Assembly (NCBI GenBank): GCA_947303625.1
Contig: CAMYYV010000004.1
Location: 1-54,190 of the forward strand
Direction: 5' to 3'
DNA: 54,190 nucleotides
DNA from: an uncultured Bacteroidales bacterium
GTDB lineage: Bacteria; Bacteroidota; Bacteroidia; Bacteroidales; F082
Shown: positions 17,645-25,877 of the stretch, piece by piece
Layout: each line of letters opens with the position of its first letter
Position numbering within the stretch: position 1 is the stretch's first letter
Made by a program: the position numbers and the translations under genes
Notes under the pieces: generated by a model
What the model saw: only the letters and a program-made list of their open reading frames with translations
Told to the model about the DNA's origin: nothing
Database searches by the model: none

Positions 17645-18415
17645 TTAGAAGAGGATACCCACTTCGATGCCGATACGATTTTGACGGAGGTCGAGCTCAA
17701 GGTCACGAGCGCCCAATTCTTTATTACCATTATACCACTTACGATAGTTATTAGTAATGCCTTGGGCACCGCTACTAATATTGTTCAAGAAGTCGTGTGC
17801 AAAGTAGATACCGGCAAAAGCACGGGTCGATTCCAGGAAAGCATACTCGGCACCAGCACCGATACGCAGTGAAGCGTGGAAAGGATTGTACTCACCCTTG
17901 GTGGCCGCATAAACATCATCTTCAAATGCATAGTTCTCGGCACCTTCCAGAGTGAAGTTGTCCTTAACCTTTACACTTTGCGTGTAGCCAAAAGCGCCAC
18001 CCACTTGGGCATAGGCACGAAGCGGAAGATTGCCTATTTCAGGGGTGACCATCTGAAGCATCAACGGGATTTCATAGACCGTGGACTTGTATTGTCTTCC
18101 AACGGTACCCAATTGATAGTCAGTAATGGAGTCAATGGCGCTGATGTTGCGCTTGTCGGCATAGTTATACTGACCTCTTAAGAAGTCAACATTGACACCC
18201 GTAACGATGGCATAGTTCTCAGCAAAATAGTACTCAGCGACGACACCGAGGTCAAAACCGGTCTTTACACCCTGGTTGGTGGCAGCACCCGTTTTCGAAA
18301 CAGTCCAGTCGAAACTCGGGCCCATCTTTAATCCAAAGGAGAATCCTTTGTACTGTGCTGACGCAGTCAGCGACATGGCCAACAGAAGGCCAACAAAAAG
18401 TAAACTTTTCTTCAT
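17645..18415 (-). CDS. outer-membrane beta-barrel protein (PF13568-like)
   Basis: MKKSLLFVGLLLAMSLTASAQYKGFSFGLKMGPSFDWTVSKTGA...RIGIEVGILF; same ending style as the 16030-16722 paralog. Confidence 0.87.
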   Translation of the reverse strand: MKKSLLFVGLLLAMSLTASAQYKGFSFGLKMGPSFDWTVSKTGAATNQGVKTGFDLGVVAEYYFAENYAIVTGVNVDFLRGQYNYADKRNISAIDSITDYQLGTVGRQYKSTVYEIPLMLQMVTPEIGNLPLRAYAQVGGAFGYTQSVKVKDNFTLEGAENYAFEDDVYAATKGEYNPFHASLRIGAGAEYAFLESTRAFAGIYFAHDFLNNISSGAQGITNNYRKWYNGNKELGARDLELDLRQNRIGIEVGILF

Positions 18416-18517
18416 TTGATAATAGTTTTAAGGTTAGTATTTAACTTCGTTTAATCTTCGATTTGGGGACAAAAATAGTCTTTTTTTCTATTGTGTCAAT
18501 AAATCATCGAAAATTTC

Positions 18518-18525
18518 TAACTTTG
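18518..18525 (+). promoter_or_regulatory. Bacteroidota -7 element TAACTTTG for the aminopeptidase P gene
   Basis: TAnnTTTG upstream of the ATG at 18571. Confidence 0.6.
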
Positions 18526-18570
18526 CGTCTTCATTAATGACAATAAACAACAAATAAAACAAAACGCTAT

Positions 18571-19992
18571 ATGTTCACTAAAGACGTTTACAGTGGCCGT
18601 CGCGCCACATTGAAAAAGATGATTTCGAAGGGCATCGCCTTCTTCCCTGCCAACAACGAGGCTCCCTTCAATTACCCTGACAATACCTATATCTACCGTC
18701 AGGACAGCAATTTCTCCTATTTCTTCGGCCTCAACCACCCCGACCTCATCGGCGTCATCGACTTTGAGAGTGGTGAGGAAATCCTGTTCGGCGTCGACGT
18801 CACCATCGACGATGTCATCTGGTGCGGTCCCCTGCCTTCGTTAAAGGAACAAGGCGACAGCATCGGCATCACCGACTGTCGCGACTTCAACCACTTTGGT
18901 GAATACCTCCAAAAAGCCATCAAACAAGGCCGTCAGATCCACATCCTGCCCACCTATCGCGGCGACACCAAGATACAATGCGCCGAGTGGCTTGGATGTA
19001 ATATTAATAAGGTGCCGGACTATGTCAGCCTCGAGCTCATCAAGGCCGTCATCTCAATGCGCGAAGTGAAGAGCGAGCTCGAAATTGCCGAAATGGAACG
19101 TGCAGCCAACACCGCTTACTATATGCATACCACTGCCATGAAAATGTGTAAGCCTGGCATGGTCGAGCAAGAGATTGCCGGTGTGGTGGAAGGCCTCTCG
19201 CTATCGGGCGGCGGCCCCGTGTCGTTCCCCGTCATCCTCAGCGTCGACGGTCAGACCCTGCACAACCATGGTCACCACAACGTGTTGAAGGAAGGCCGTA
19301 TGATGGTATGTGACGCTGGTGCCGAGACAGAGAACTACTATGCATCCGACTTCACACGCACCACTCCCGTAGGCGGCGTGTTCAACCAACGCCAACGCGA
19401 AATCTATGAAATTGTGCTCGCCGCCAACCAAGCTGTGGCTGCCAACACGCGTCCCCACATGCCTTACATGGTGATGCACACGCTGGCCTGCCGCACCTTG
19501 ATAGAAGGCTTGAAAGGCGTCGGCCTGATGAAGGGCGACACCGAGGAAGCCCTCATGAATGGTGCTCACTGGCTCTTCATGCCTCACGGCCTCGGCCACA
19601 TGCTTGGCATGGACGTACACGACATGGAAGGCCTTGGTGAGACCTATGTGGGTTACGACGACATCACACCGCGCTCCACCAAATTGGGCTTCAGCGGCTT
19701 GCGCTGCGGCAAGACCCTGAAACCGGGTTTCGTGGTCACTGACGAGCCCGGCATCTACTTCATCCCCACCCTCATCGACATGTGGAAGGCCGAGGGCAAG
19801 TTCAAGGACTTCATCAACTATGAAAAGTTAGAGACCTACAAGGACTTCGGTGGAATCCGCATCGAAGACGACCTGCTCATCACCGCCGACGGTTGCCGCA
19901 TCCTCGGACGTCCCATTCCGAAGACCATCTCTGAGGTCGAAGACATGTGTGCCCAAGGGCGCGAATGGATCAAGATGACCGCGATGTATTAA
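18571..19992 (+). CDS. pepP: aminopeptidase P family (Xaa-Pro) metallopeptidase
   Basis: CDAGAETENYYASDFTRTTPVGG, MPHGLGHMLGMDVHDMEG, VVTDEPGIYF. Confidence 0.93.
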   Translation: MFTKDVYSGRRATLKKMISKGIAFFPANNEAPFNYPDNTYIYRQDSNFSYFFGLNHPDLIGVIDFESGEEILFGVDVTIDDVIWCGPLPSLKEQGDSIGITDCRDFNHFGEYLQKAIKQGRQIHILPTYRGDTKIQCAEWLGCNINKVPDYVSLELIKAVISMREVKSELEIAEMERAANTAYYMHTTAMKMCKPGMVEQEIAGVVEGLSLSGGGPVSFPVILSVDGQTLHNHGHHNVLKEGRMMVCDAGAETENYYASDFTRTTPVGGVFNQRQREIYEIVLAANQAVAANTRPHMPYMVMHTLACRTLIEGLKGVGLMKGDTEEALMNGAHWLFMPHGLGHMLGMDVHDMEGLGETYVGYDDITPRSTKLGFSGLRCGKTLKPGFVVTDEPGIYFIPTLIDMWKAEGKFKDFINYEKLETYKDFGGIRIEDDLLITADGCRILGRPIPKTISEVEDMCAQGREWIKMTAMY

Positions 19993-20000
19993 ATGAAAAC

Positions 20001-20029
20001 AAAAAAGCGAGGCAAGCCTCGCTTTTTTT
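20001..20029. terminator. bidirectional rho-independent terminator between convergent genes
   Basis: AAAAAAGCGAGGC-aa-GCCTCGCTTTTTTT. Confidence 0.9.
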
Positions 20030-20032
20030 GTT

Positions 20033-22555
20033 TTAAAACTCCATCACCAGTTTCACGTTGACATAGCGTGGCGTCAGGTAATTTGGCGCCCCGTAGTAGT
20101 TATTGTCGACATATTTTACCCAAGTGTACGAAATCGTGTTAGGGATGTCCAAAAGATTGAAGACATCGACGCTCACGTACATGTTGCGCACATAACGAAG
20201 CGGATTGCCTTTGCTGAAGCTGCTTGCCTCGCTAATAAGTTGCTTGCCAAAGCCGATGTCGACACGACGGTATGGCCGATAGCGTCCCGACGGTTCATAG
20301 AAGTCGGAGTTGTCACTGTTGATAGGCAATCCCATCCCGAAAGTCAAGGTCATGTTGACATGCCATGTCGGAAAGTCGGGGATATAGTCTTGGAAGAACA
20401 ACGAGAAGTTGACCAATTGGTTGGAAGGACGCGAGTGCCAGCCGAGGGCGATGGTGTCGGCCACTTGGTCGTCGGCATGGTTATAGAAAGGCAAGCGTTT
20501 GCCTTCGGCGTCCACCAAATAATAGTCGCCACGGATATCCTCTTTGGTATTCATGATGGAGAGGCTTGCCCAACTGTCGATGCCCTTCACAAACTCACCG
20601 TTCACCTTGAAGTCGAGACCTGTAGCATAAGCCCTCGCCGACTGGTCGGCATAATAACGAATGCGCACATTGTCGATATCGTAGGGGATGACATGGGTAA
20701 ACCACTTGAAATACAATTCCGAAGTCAAGATGAAAGGCCGGTGCCAAGCGCGAAACTTGAAGTCGTTACCCACCACAATCTGATAAGAGCGTTGTGCCTC
20801 TGCATTCTTGAAGAGGCTTCCGTCGCGATTACGAATCTCGCGATAGAACGGCGTCTGGTTATAGACACCGCCCGAAAGGCGATACACCAGCTCACGTTTC
20901 TCGTCCTCGGGCTTGTAGGCGATACCTGCTCGTGGGCTGACATACACTTTTTTGTTATAGCCCCAGTAATTGGCTCGAATGCCACCTGTGACAACGAACT
21001 CGCCTTTGTCTTGGTATGGAATCGTCCAAGAATTCTGCACAAATCCGTCGAGGTTATTAATGGAGAGCAGGTTATGAGCCTTATGGGTGAAATCCATCCC
21101 GATGTCAGGCAGCTCAACAGGGTAGCCGCCAATCACATCGGGCACATGGGGCAAGCTGTAGCCTGCCGAGTCCATCATCTGCCACTCGTCCACCACGTCG
21201 TCGATGTCCTGATGTTGGAAGCGGAGACCCCATTTCAGCAGACTGTTGTCGAAAGCATAAAGGCCCTTATGGTCGAGGTTGTAGACCTGCGCATAGAAGC
21301 CGTTGCGGGCATGTTTGGTGAGAGTGCCGACATCATAGTTTTCAACCACCTCGCCAAACTCTTCGGAACCGAAAGAGGTGTTACGCACACCAAAAAGATA
21401 CTGTTCCTGGATGTCGTATGTTTCCGTCTCGTAAGCCAAGTAAGCTGAAGCTATCAGCTTCAAGCTCATGTTTTTATGCGGCTTGTATATCAAAGTCAAA
21501 GCGCCCAGCCCCGTGGTATAGTCGTCCACCTCCTGCCCGTCGAAATACACATTCAACTGCAAGGGAAGATCGATGGTGCCGAAATTGATTTTGGCATTCT
21601 GAGGAATCAACATGTAACGGTTCTTGGAATAATAGCCCAAGGCAGAGAGTTCCCATTTGTCGTTAAACTTATAACCGAACAAGGCCTGCACATCCGTGAA
21701 GTTGGGGCGATAGTCGCCTTTGGTGTCCATCATGCCGAGGGCTAATGCCGTGTTCTTGTAGCGTGCACCCACCAGATAGCTGAATTTCTCGTCTTTGGTG
21801 GCGCCTTCCACGTGGGCTTCGGTCCCCAACAGACTGAGAGTCAACGAGGCCGCCGTCTCGCGAGGGGTCTTGTAGGTCACGTCGAGCACCGACGACATCT
21901 TGTCGCCATATTCCGCCGCGAAGCCGCCTGCCGAAAACTCGATATTGTTGACCAATTGAGAATTGACGAAGCTCAAGCCTTCCTGCTGTCCCGACCCGAC
22001 AAGGAAAGGACGATAGATCTCGATGCCATTGACATAAATCAGATTCTCGTCGAAGTTGCCTCCGCGTACTCGGTATTGTGAGCTCAGCTCGTTGTTCGAC
22101 ACGACTCCGGGCAACGTCTTAATGAGCGTCTCCACTCCACCGCCCATCGTAGGTAGCAAGGTGGCCTGCCGAGCATTGAGGCGCGTGAGGCTGGATGCAT
22201 CGACACCGCGGTCGCTGATGACAGCGTCGGGGAGCACTGTGGCAGTGGAATGCAGCACCATGTCGAGTTTGCGCTTCTCTCCCTTCTTCAAGCGAACGGT
22301 TGCCTGCTTTGGCTCATAGCCGATAAACGAGAAATGAATGGTGAGAGTGGTGTCGGAAAGCAACGAAAGCTCATAATAGCCTCTCGAATTGGTCGTATAC
22401 CCCACAAGCAAATCGGGCACGACCACGTTGGCCATCTCGATGGGATGACCCTGCTCATCGGTCACCTTGCCGTAGACCGTGGCTGTGGGAAGCTGTTGGG
22501 CCGTAGCCACCAAGGAGAGAAACACCAATGCTATGAGGATGAGCCTTGCGCGCAT
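20033..22555 (-). CDS. TonB-dependent receptor with N-terminal carboxypeptidase-regulatory-like domain
   Basis: ATVYGKVTDEQGHPIEMANVVVPDLLVGYTTNSRGYYEL, plug domain LPGVVSNNELSSQYRVRGGNFDENLIYVNGIEIYRP, terminal TPRYVNVKLVMEF. Confidence 0.95.
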   Translation of the reverse strand: MRARLILIALVFLSLVATAQQLPTATVYGKVTDEQGHPIEMANVVVPDLLVGYTTNSRGYYELSLLSDTTLTIHFSFIGYEPKQATVRLKKGEKRKLDMVLHSTATVLPDAVISDRGVDASSLTRLNARQATLLPTMGGGVETLIKTLPGVVSNNELSSQYRVRGGNFDENLIYVNGIEIYRPFLVGSGQQEGLSFVNSQLVNNIEFSAGGFAAEYGDKMSSVLDVTYKTPRETAASLTLSLLGTEAHVEGATKDEKFSYLVGARYKNTALALGMMDTKGDYRPNFTDVQALFGYKFNDKWELSALGYYSKNRYMLIPQNAKINFGTIDLPLQLNVYFDGQEVDDYTTGLGALTLIYKPHKNMSLKLIASAYLAYETETYDIQEQYLFGVRNTSFGSEEFGEVVENYDVGTLTKHARNGFYAQVYNLDHKGLYAFDNSLLKWGLRFQHQDIDDVVDEWQMMDSAGYSLPHVPDVIGGYPVELPDIGMDFTHKAHNLLSINNLDGFVQNSWTIPYQDKGEFVVTGGIRANYWGYNKKVYVSPRAGIAYKPEDEKRELVYRLSGGVYNQTPFYREIRNRDGSLFKNAEAQRSYQIVVGNDFKFRAWHRPFILTSELYFKWFTHVIPYDIDNVRIRYYADQSARAYATGLDFKVNGEFVKGIDSWASLSIMNTKEDIRGDYYLVDAEGKRLPFYNHADDQVADTIALGWHSRPSNQLVNFSLFFQDYIPDFPTWHVNMTLTFGMGLPINSDNSDFYEPSGRYRPYRRVDIGFGKQLISEASSFSKGNPLRYVRNMYVSVDVFNLLDIPNTISYTWVKYVDNNYYGAPNYLTPRYVNVKLVMEF

Positions 22556-22611
22556 GAAGAAATAACTGAAAAAGCTCGGAAATATTATCTGCGAGAGCTG
22601 ATTTATTCAAA

Positions 22612-22642
22612 CAAAAAAGCTGCTGCGCAAGGCACAGCAGCT
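22612..22642 (-). terminator. rho-independent terminator after rpmB
   Basis: AGCTGCTG...CAGCAGCT stem with an A-tract on the plus strand (T-tract on minus). Confidence 0.75.
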
Positions 22643-22669
22643 CAGATATCTTTTACATTGTAACACGAA

Positions 22670-22912
22670 TTACCAACGTTCCAGATTACCCTTCTCGGAG
22701 GCTTCCAGAATAGCGGCATACACACCCTTTTTGTTGATGGTGCGCAAACCGGCAGCCGAAACCTTCAGCACGATCCACTCATCCCACTCCGGAACATAGA
22801 ACTTCTTGATTTTCAGATTCGGTTCAAACGTTCTCTTCGTCTTCTTGTTGGAGTGAGAAACATTGTTGCCGTGCATGACCTTTTTACCTGTAATTTGACA
22901 AACTTTTGACAT
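22670..22912 (-). CDS. rpmB: 50S ribosomal protein L28
   Basis: [63 protein letters not shown]. Confidence 0.97.
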   Translation of the reverse strand: MSKVCQITGKKVMHGNNVSHSNKKTKRTFEPNLKIKKFYVPEWDEWIVLKVSAAGLRTINKKGVYAAILEASEKGNLERW

Positions 22913-23015
22913 GACTCTTTATCCTTTATTATTATACTTGTCTTTTTTCTAACGGGCTGCAAAAATACAACTTTTTTCTTTTTCCAAACATCTTTCAGCA
23001 AAAAAAATTAAACTC

Positions 23016-23921
23016 TCAACTCTTCACATGCACATCCATCTGCGGGAAAGGAATGTTGAGGCCTTCGTTTGCAAAGGTTTTGTATACCTTCTCATTCATG
23101 CTGAAAAACACGGTCCAGTAATCAGCCGAGTTCACCCAAACGCGCACGGTGATGTCGACCGAGCTACTATTGAGCTTACCTAATTCGACGAAGGGTTCGG
23201 GGGACGTCAGGATAAGTTTGTCTTCGGCGCAGAGACGTTGCAACACGGCCTTGGCTTTGTCATAGTCGTCACCGTATGCGATAGAGAACGTCCAATCGAC
23301 ACGGCGTGTCTTTTGCTTGGAGAAGTTGGTCATCACTCCCGTGGCAAGAGCACCGTTGGGCAGGATGACCTCCTTATTGTCCAACGTCAACAAGTGTGTA
23401 TTGAAAATCTGTATCTCGTTCACAAAACCTTCGACACCTTGGGCTGCGATGAAGTCACCCACCTTGAAAGGCCTGAACATGATGATGAGCACGCCTCCAG
23501 CAAAGTTCTGCAAGGTACCGCCCAATGACATGCCCACAGCCAAGCCCGCGGAGGCCAACAACGCTACCAGCGACGAGGTGTTGATGCCCAAAATGCCAAT
23601 GACAGCCATGATGAGGAAGAAATAGAGCACCACCGAGACCAGATTCGAAAGAAAACCGTGCAACGTGGCATCGCCATGACGGCTCATCAGCCCGTTGGCC
23701 ATCCATTTTTTGACCAACTTGATGACCCATCGGCCAAGGAAAAACACAATGACAGCTGCAATAATCTTGAGTCCTAAAGGTACGACATAGGTTCGTACCA
23801 GTTCAGGCAGCCACTCCGATACGGGCGTGGTAGTCAGATACTTCATGCCCTCGGCCACATTAATGGACGAAGCGTCCTGTATGGTATCAGCAACCTCGGT
23901 TACTATGCTTCCGTTTCCCAT
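23016..23921 (-). CDS. mscS: mechanosensitive ion channel family protein (MscS)
   Basis: LASAGLAVGMSLGGTLQNFAGGVLIIMFRPFKVGDFIAAQGVEGFVNEIQIFNTHLLTLDNKEVILPNG. Confidence 0.95.
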   Translation of the reverse strand: MGNGSIVTEVADTIQDASSINVAEGMKYLTTTPVSEWLPELVRTYVVPLGLKIIAAVIVFFLGRWVIKLVKKWMANGLMSRHGDATLHGFLSNLVSVVLYFFLIMAVIGILGINTSSLVALLASAGLAVGMSLGGTLQNFAGGVLIIMFRPFKVGDFIAAQGVEGFVNEIQIFNTHLLTLDNKEVILPNGALATGVMTNFSKQKTRRVDWTFSIAYGDDYDKAKAVLQRLCAEDKLILTSPEPFVELGKLNSSSVDITVRVWVNSADYWTVFFSMNEKVYKTFANEGLNIPFPQMDVHVKS

Positions 23922-23943
23922 TTTTTACAATTATTTTGAGTTG

Positions 23944-23951
23944 CAAAGGTA
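23944..23951 (-). promoter_or_regulatory. Bacteroidota -7 element TACCTTTG for mscS
   Basis: CAAAGGTA on the plus strand, 23 nt upstream of the start. Confidence 0.55.
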
Positions 23952-23994
23952 ATGATATTTCGATTATTCTTAATTTAGCAGCCCAAAACTTTTT

Positions 23995-24624
23995 ATGGAC
24001 TTCAAGAGCATTAAGGCATATTGCAAGGATCCGAAAAACCGCAGCACGGTCAATGTGGGGCTGTTTATCATCTTGATAATCAGTTTCCATTTTCTTTACT
24101 TGGGCTGGCAGGCCTTGGATTATTGGCCCATAGGGAGGTTGATGCATAAGTTCATGGTGGTTTCGGTCGAGCTGGTGTATCGCCAATCGTGCTGGCTTCT
24201 CGACCATGTCTTACGTGTCGACATCACCATAAACAGTAACAATCGTATGATTGCGGCTATCAACGCCAACGGTGGTTGGGCCCGAGTCATCATCGCACCC
24301 GAATGTGCCAGCCTCAAGCAGTGGATGCACTGGCTCTTCCTCATGCTGCTTTTCCCTGGTCCATGGAAACACAAGCTGTGGTACATTCCCGCAGGTCTAG
24401 TCATTATTGAATGGACCAACGTCATCAGAATCTGCGGCATCATGCTGATGCAAATCTACTGGCCCAACATCCACATCCACCTCTTTGGCAACGACATCAA
24501 CACATTCCACTTAGGTCACGACTACATCTTCAAGTTCTTCTTCTACCTCGTCATTTTCCTCATGTGGATGCTATGGGTAGAGAAGTTCTACAATAAATCA
24601 TTGAAAACAAAGAAAGAAGAATAA
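23995..24624 (+). CDS. exosortase/archaeosortase family protein
   Basis: Multi-TM; candidate catalytic Cys in APECASLKQWMHWLF, Arg in EWTNVIRICGIML, His in TFHLGHDYIFKFFFY, the order expected for exosortases. Confidence 0.83.
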   Translation: MDFKSIKAYCKDPKNRSTVNVGLFIILIISFHFLYLGWQALDYWPIGRLMHKFMVVSVELVYRQSCWLLDHVLRVDITINSNNRMIAAINANGGWARVIIAPECASLKQWMHWLFLMLLFPGPWKHKLWYIPAGLVIIEWTNVIRICGIMLMQIYWPNIHIHLFGNDINTFHLGHDYIFKFFFYLVIFLMWMLWVEKFYNKSLKTKKEE

Positions 24625-24632
24625 AAAACACC

Positions 24633-25727
24633 ATGAACGAACATCCTATCATCTTCATCCTCGACGCGGGCGGCACAGGCTTCAAATTCTCTGCCGTGCA
24701 GGACTCACGTGAGATCATCGAGCCTTTCACTATCCCATCGGCAGCGCCTACCCTAGAGGAAGTGCTCCAAAAACTCATCACTGGCTTCCACGAATGTGAG
24801 ACGCGCTGCGGCAACAAGGCTGCAGCCATCAGTTTCTGCTTCCCCGGTCCAGCTGACTACCCCAACGGCATCATCGGCGACTTGGAAAACCTGCCTACCT
24901 TCCGTGGCGGTGTTCCCCTGAAAGCCATGTTAGAGAATGAATTCCACGTGCCTGTCTACATCAACAACGACGGTGACCTGTTTGCCTATGGCGAGGCTCT
25001 CGTCGGCCTATTGCCCGAGGTCAACAACCTCATGGAACAGCAAGGCAACCCAAAACGATACAAGAACCTGCTCGGCGTGACCTTAGGTACAGGTTTCGGC
25101 GGCGGCATAGTTATTAATAAGGTGTTGCTCAACGGCGACAACTCGGCTGGCGGAGAGATTAACCGCTTCCGAAATCCACTATACTCCTCCACCAGCGCCG
25201 AGGACTCGTGTAGCATCCGTGCCATACGCCGCGTGTATGCCCGCGAATCCGGCATCCCCTTCGACAAAGCCCCAGAGCCGTTCGATATCTACAAAATTGC
25301 CATGGGGCAACTGCCTGGCAACAAGGAAGCTGCATTGAAATCGTGGGAGGAAATGGCTACTGCTTTGGCGGATATCCTGGCCAATGCCATCTCGCTCATC
25401 GACGGCCTCATCGTCATCGGTGGTGGCCTCTCGGGAGCCTGGCCCGTGTTCATGCCAACACTCATCAAAAAGATGAACGAGCCGTTTACGGGACTCAATG
25501 GAAACGCACTCAGCCGCATGGAGACCGAGGCCTACAACCTGATGGATACGCAAGACTTGCTCCGCTTCACCGAGAAGTCGGGAATGATGGTCAAAGTACC
25601 CTTCAGCGACCAAATAGTGTGGTACGACCCCACCAAACGTGTCGGCGTGGCCGTCACCAAACTCGGCACCTCATCGGCTGTGGCCATCGGCGCATACGCC
25701 TATGCTATGGAGCAGCTGAAGAAATAG
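24633..25727 (+). CDS. ROK family protein (sugar kinase-like)
   Basis: IFILDAGGTGFKFSAV, SFCFPGPADYPNGIIGDLENLPTF, INNDGDLFAYGEA, GVTLGTGFGGGIVINK, DGLIVIGGGLSGAW. Confidence 0.9.
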   Translation: MNEHPIIFILDAGGTGFKFSAVQDSREIIEPFTIPSAAPTLEEVLQKLITGFHECETRCGNKAAAISFCFPGPADYPNGIIGDLENLPTFRGGVPLKAMLENEFHVPVYINNDGDLFAYGEALVGLLPEVNNLMEQQGNPKRYKNLLGVTLGTGFGGGIVINKVLLNGDNSAGGEINRFRNPLYSSTSAEDSCSIRAIRRVYARESGIPFDKAPEPFDIYKIAMGQLPGNKEAALKSWEEMATALADILANAISLIDGLIVIGGGLSGAWPVFMPTLIKKMNEPFTGLNGNALSRMETEAYNLMDTQDLLRFTEKSGMMVKVPFSDQIVWYDPTKRVGVAVTKLGTSSAVAIGAYAYAMEQLKK

Positions 25728-25756
25728 CGATATTAACACTTAATGTTGAAAAAAAC

Positions 25757-25786
25757 AGCCCCGAAAAAAGCTTTTTTTCGGGGCTT
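25757..25786 (+). terminator. rho-independent terminator
   Basis: AGCCCCGAAAAAA-gc-TTTTTTTCGGGGCTT. Confidence 0.85.
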
Positions 25787-25877
25787 ATATTGTCCATCTT
25801 TGCTAATTTAGCAAACTGAATGAGCGTCCGAAAAAGCGCCTTTGCTTTGCATTTAACTTATTAAAATTCAGGTAGAA

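Noticed and set aside
20240-21448. 402-aa plus-strand ORF
   Set aside because: Antisense to the TonB-dependent receptor; no recognisable motifs. Shadow ORF.
25728-25877. Possible cobalamin riboswitch before the class II RNR gene
   Set aside because: The gap is only 150 nt and contains the upstream gene's terminator; I could not identify a B12-box.
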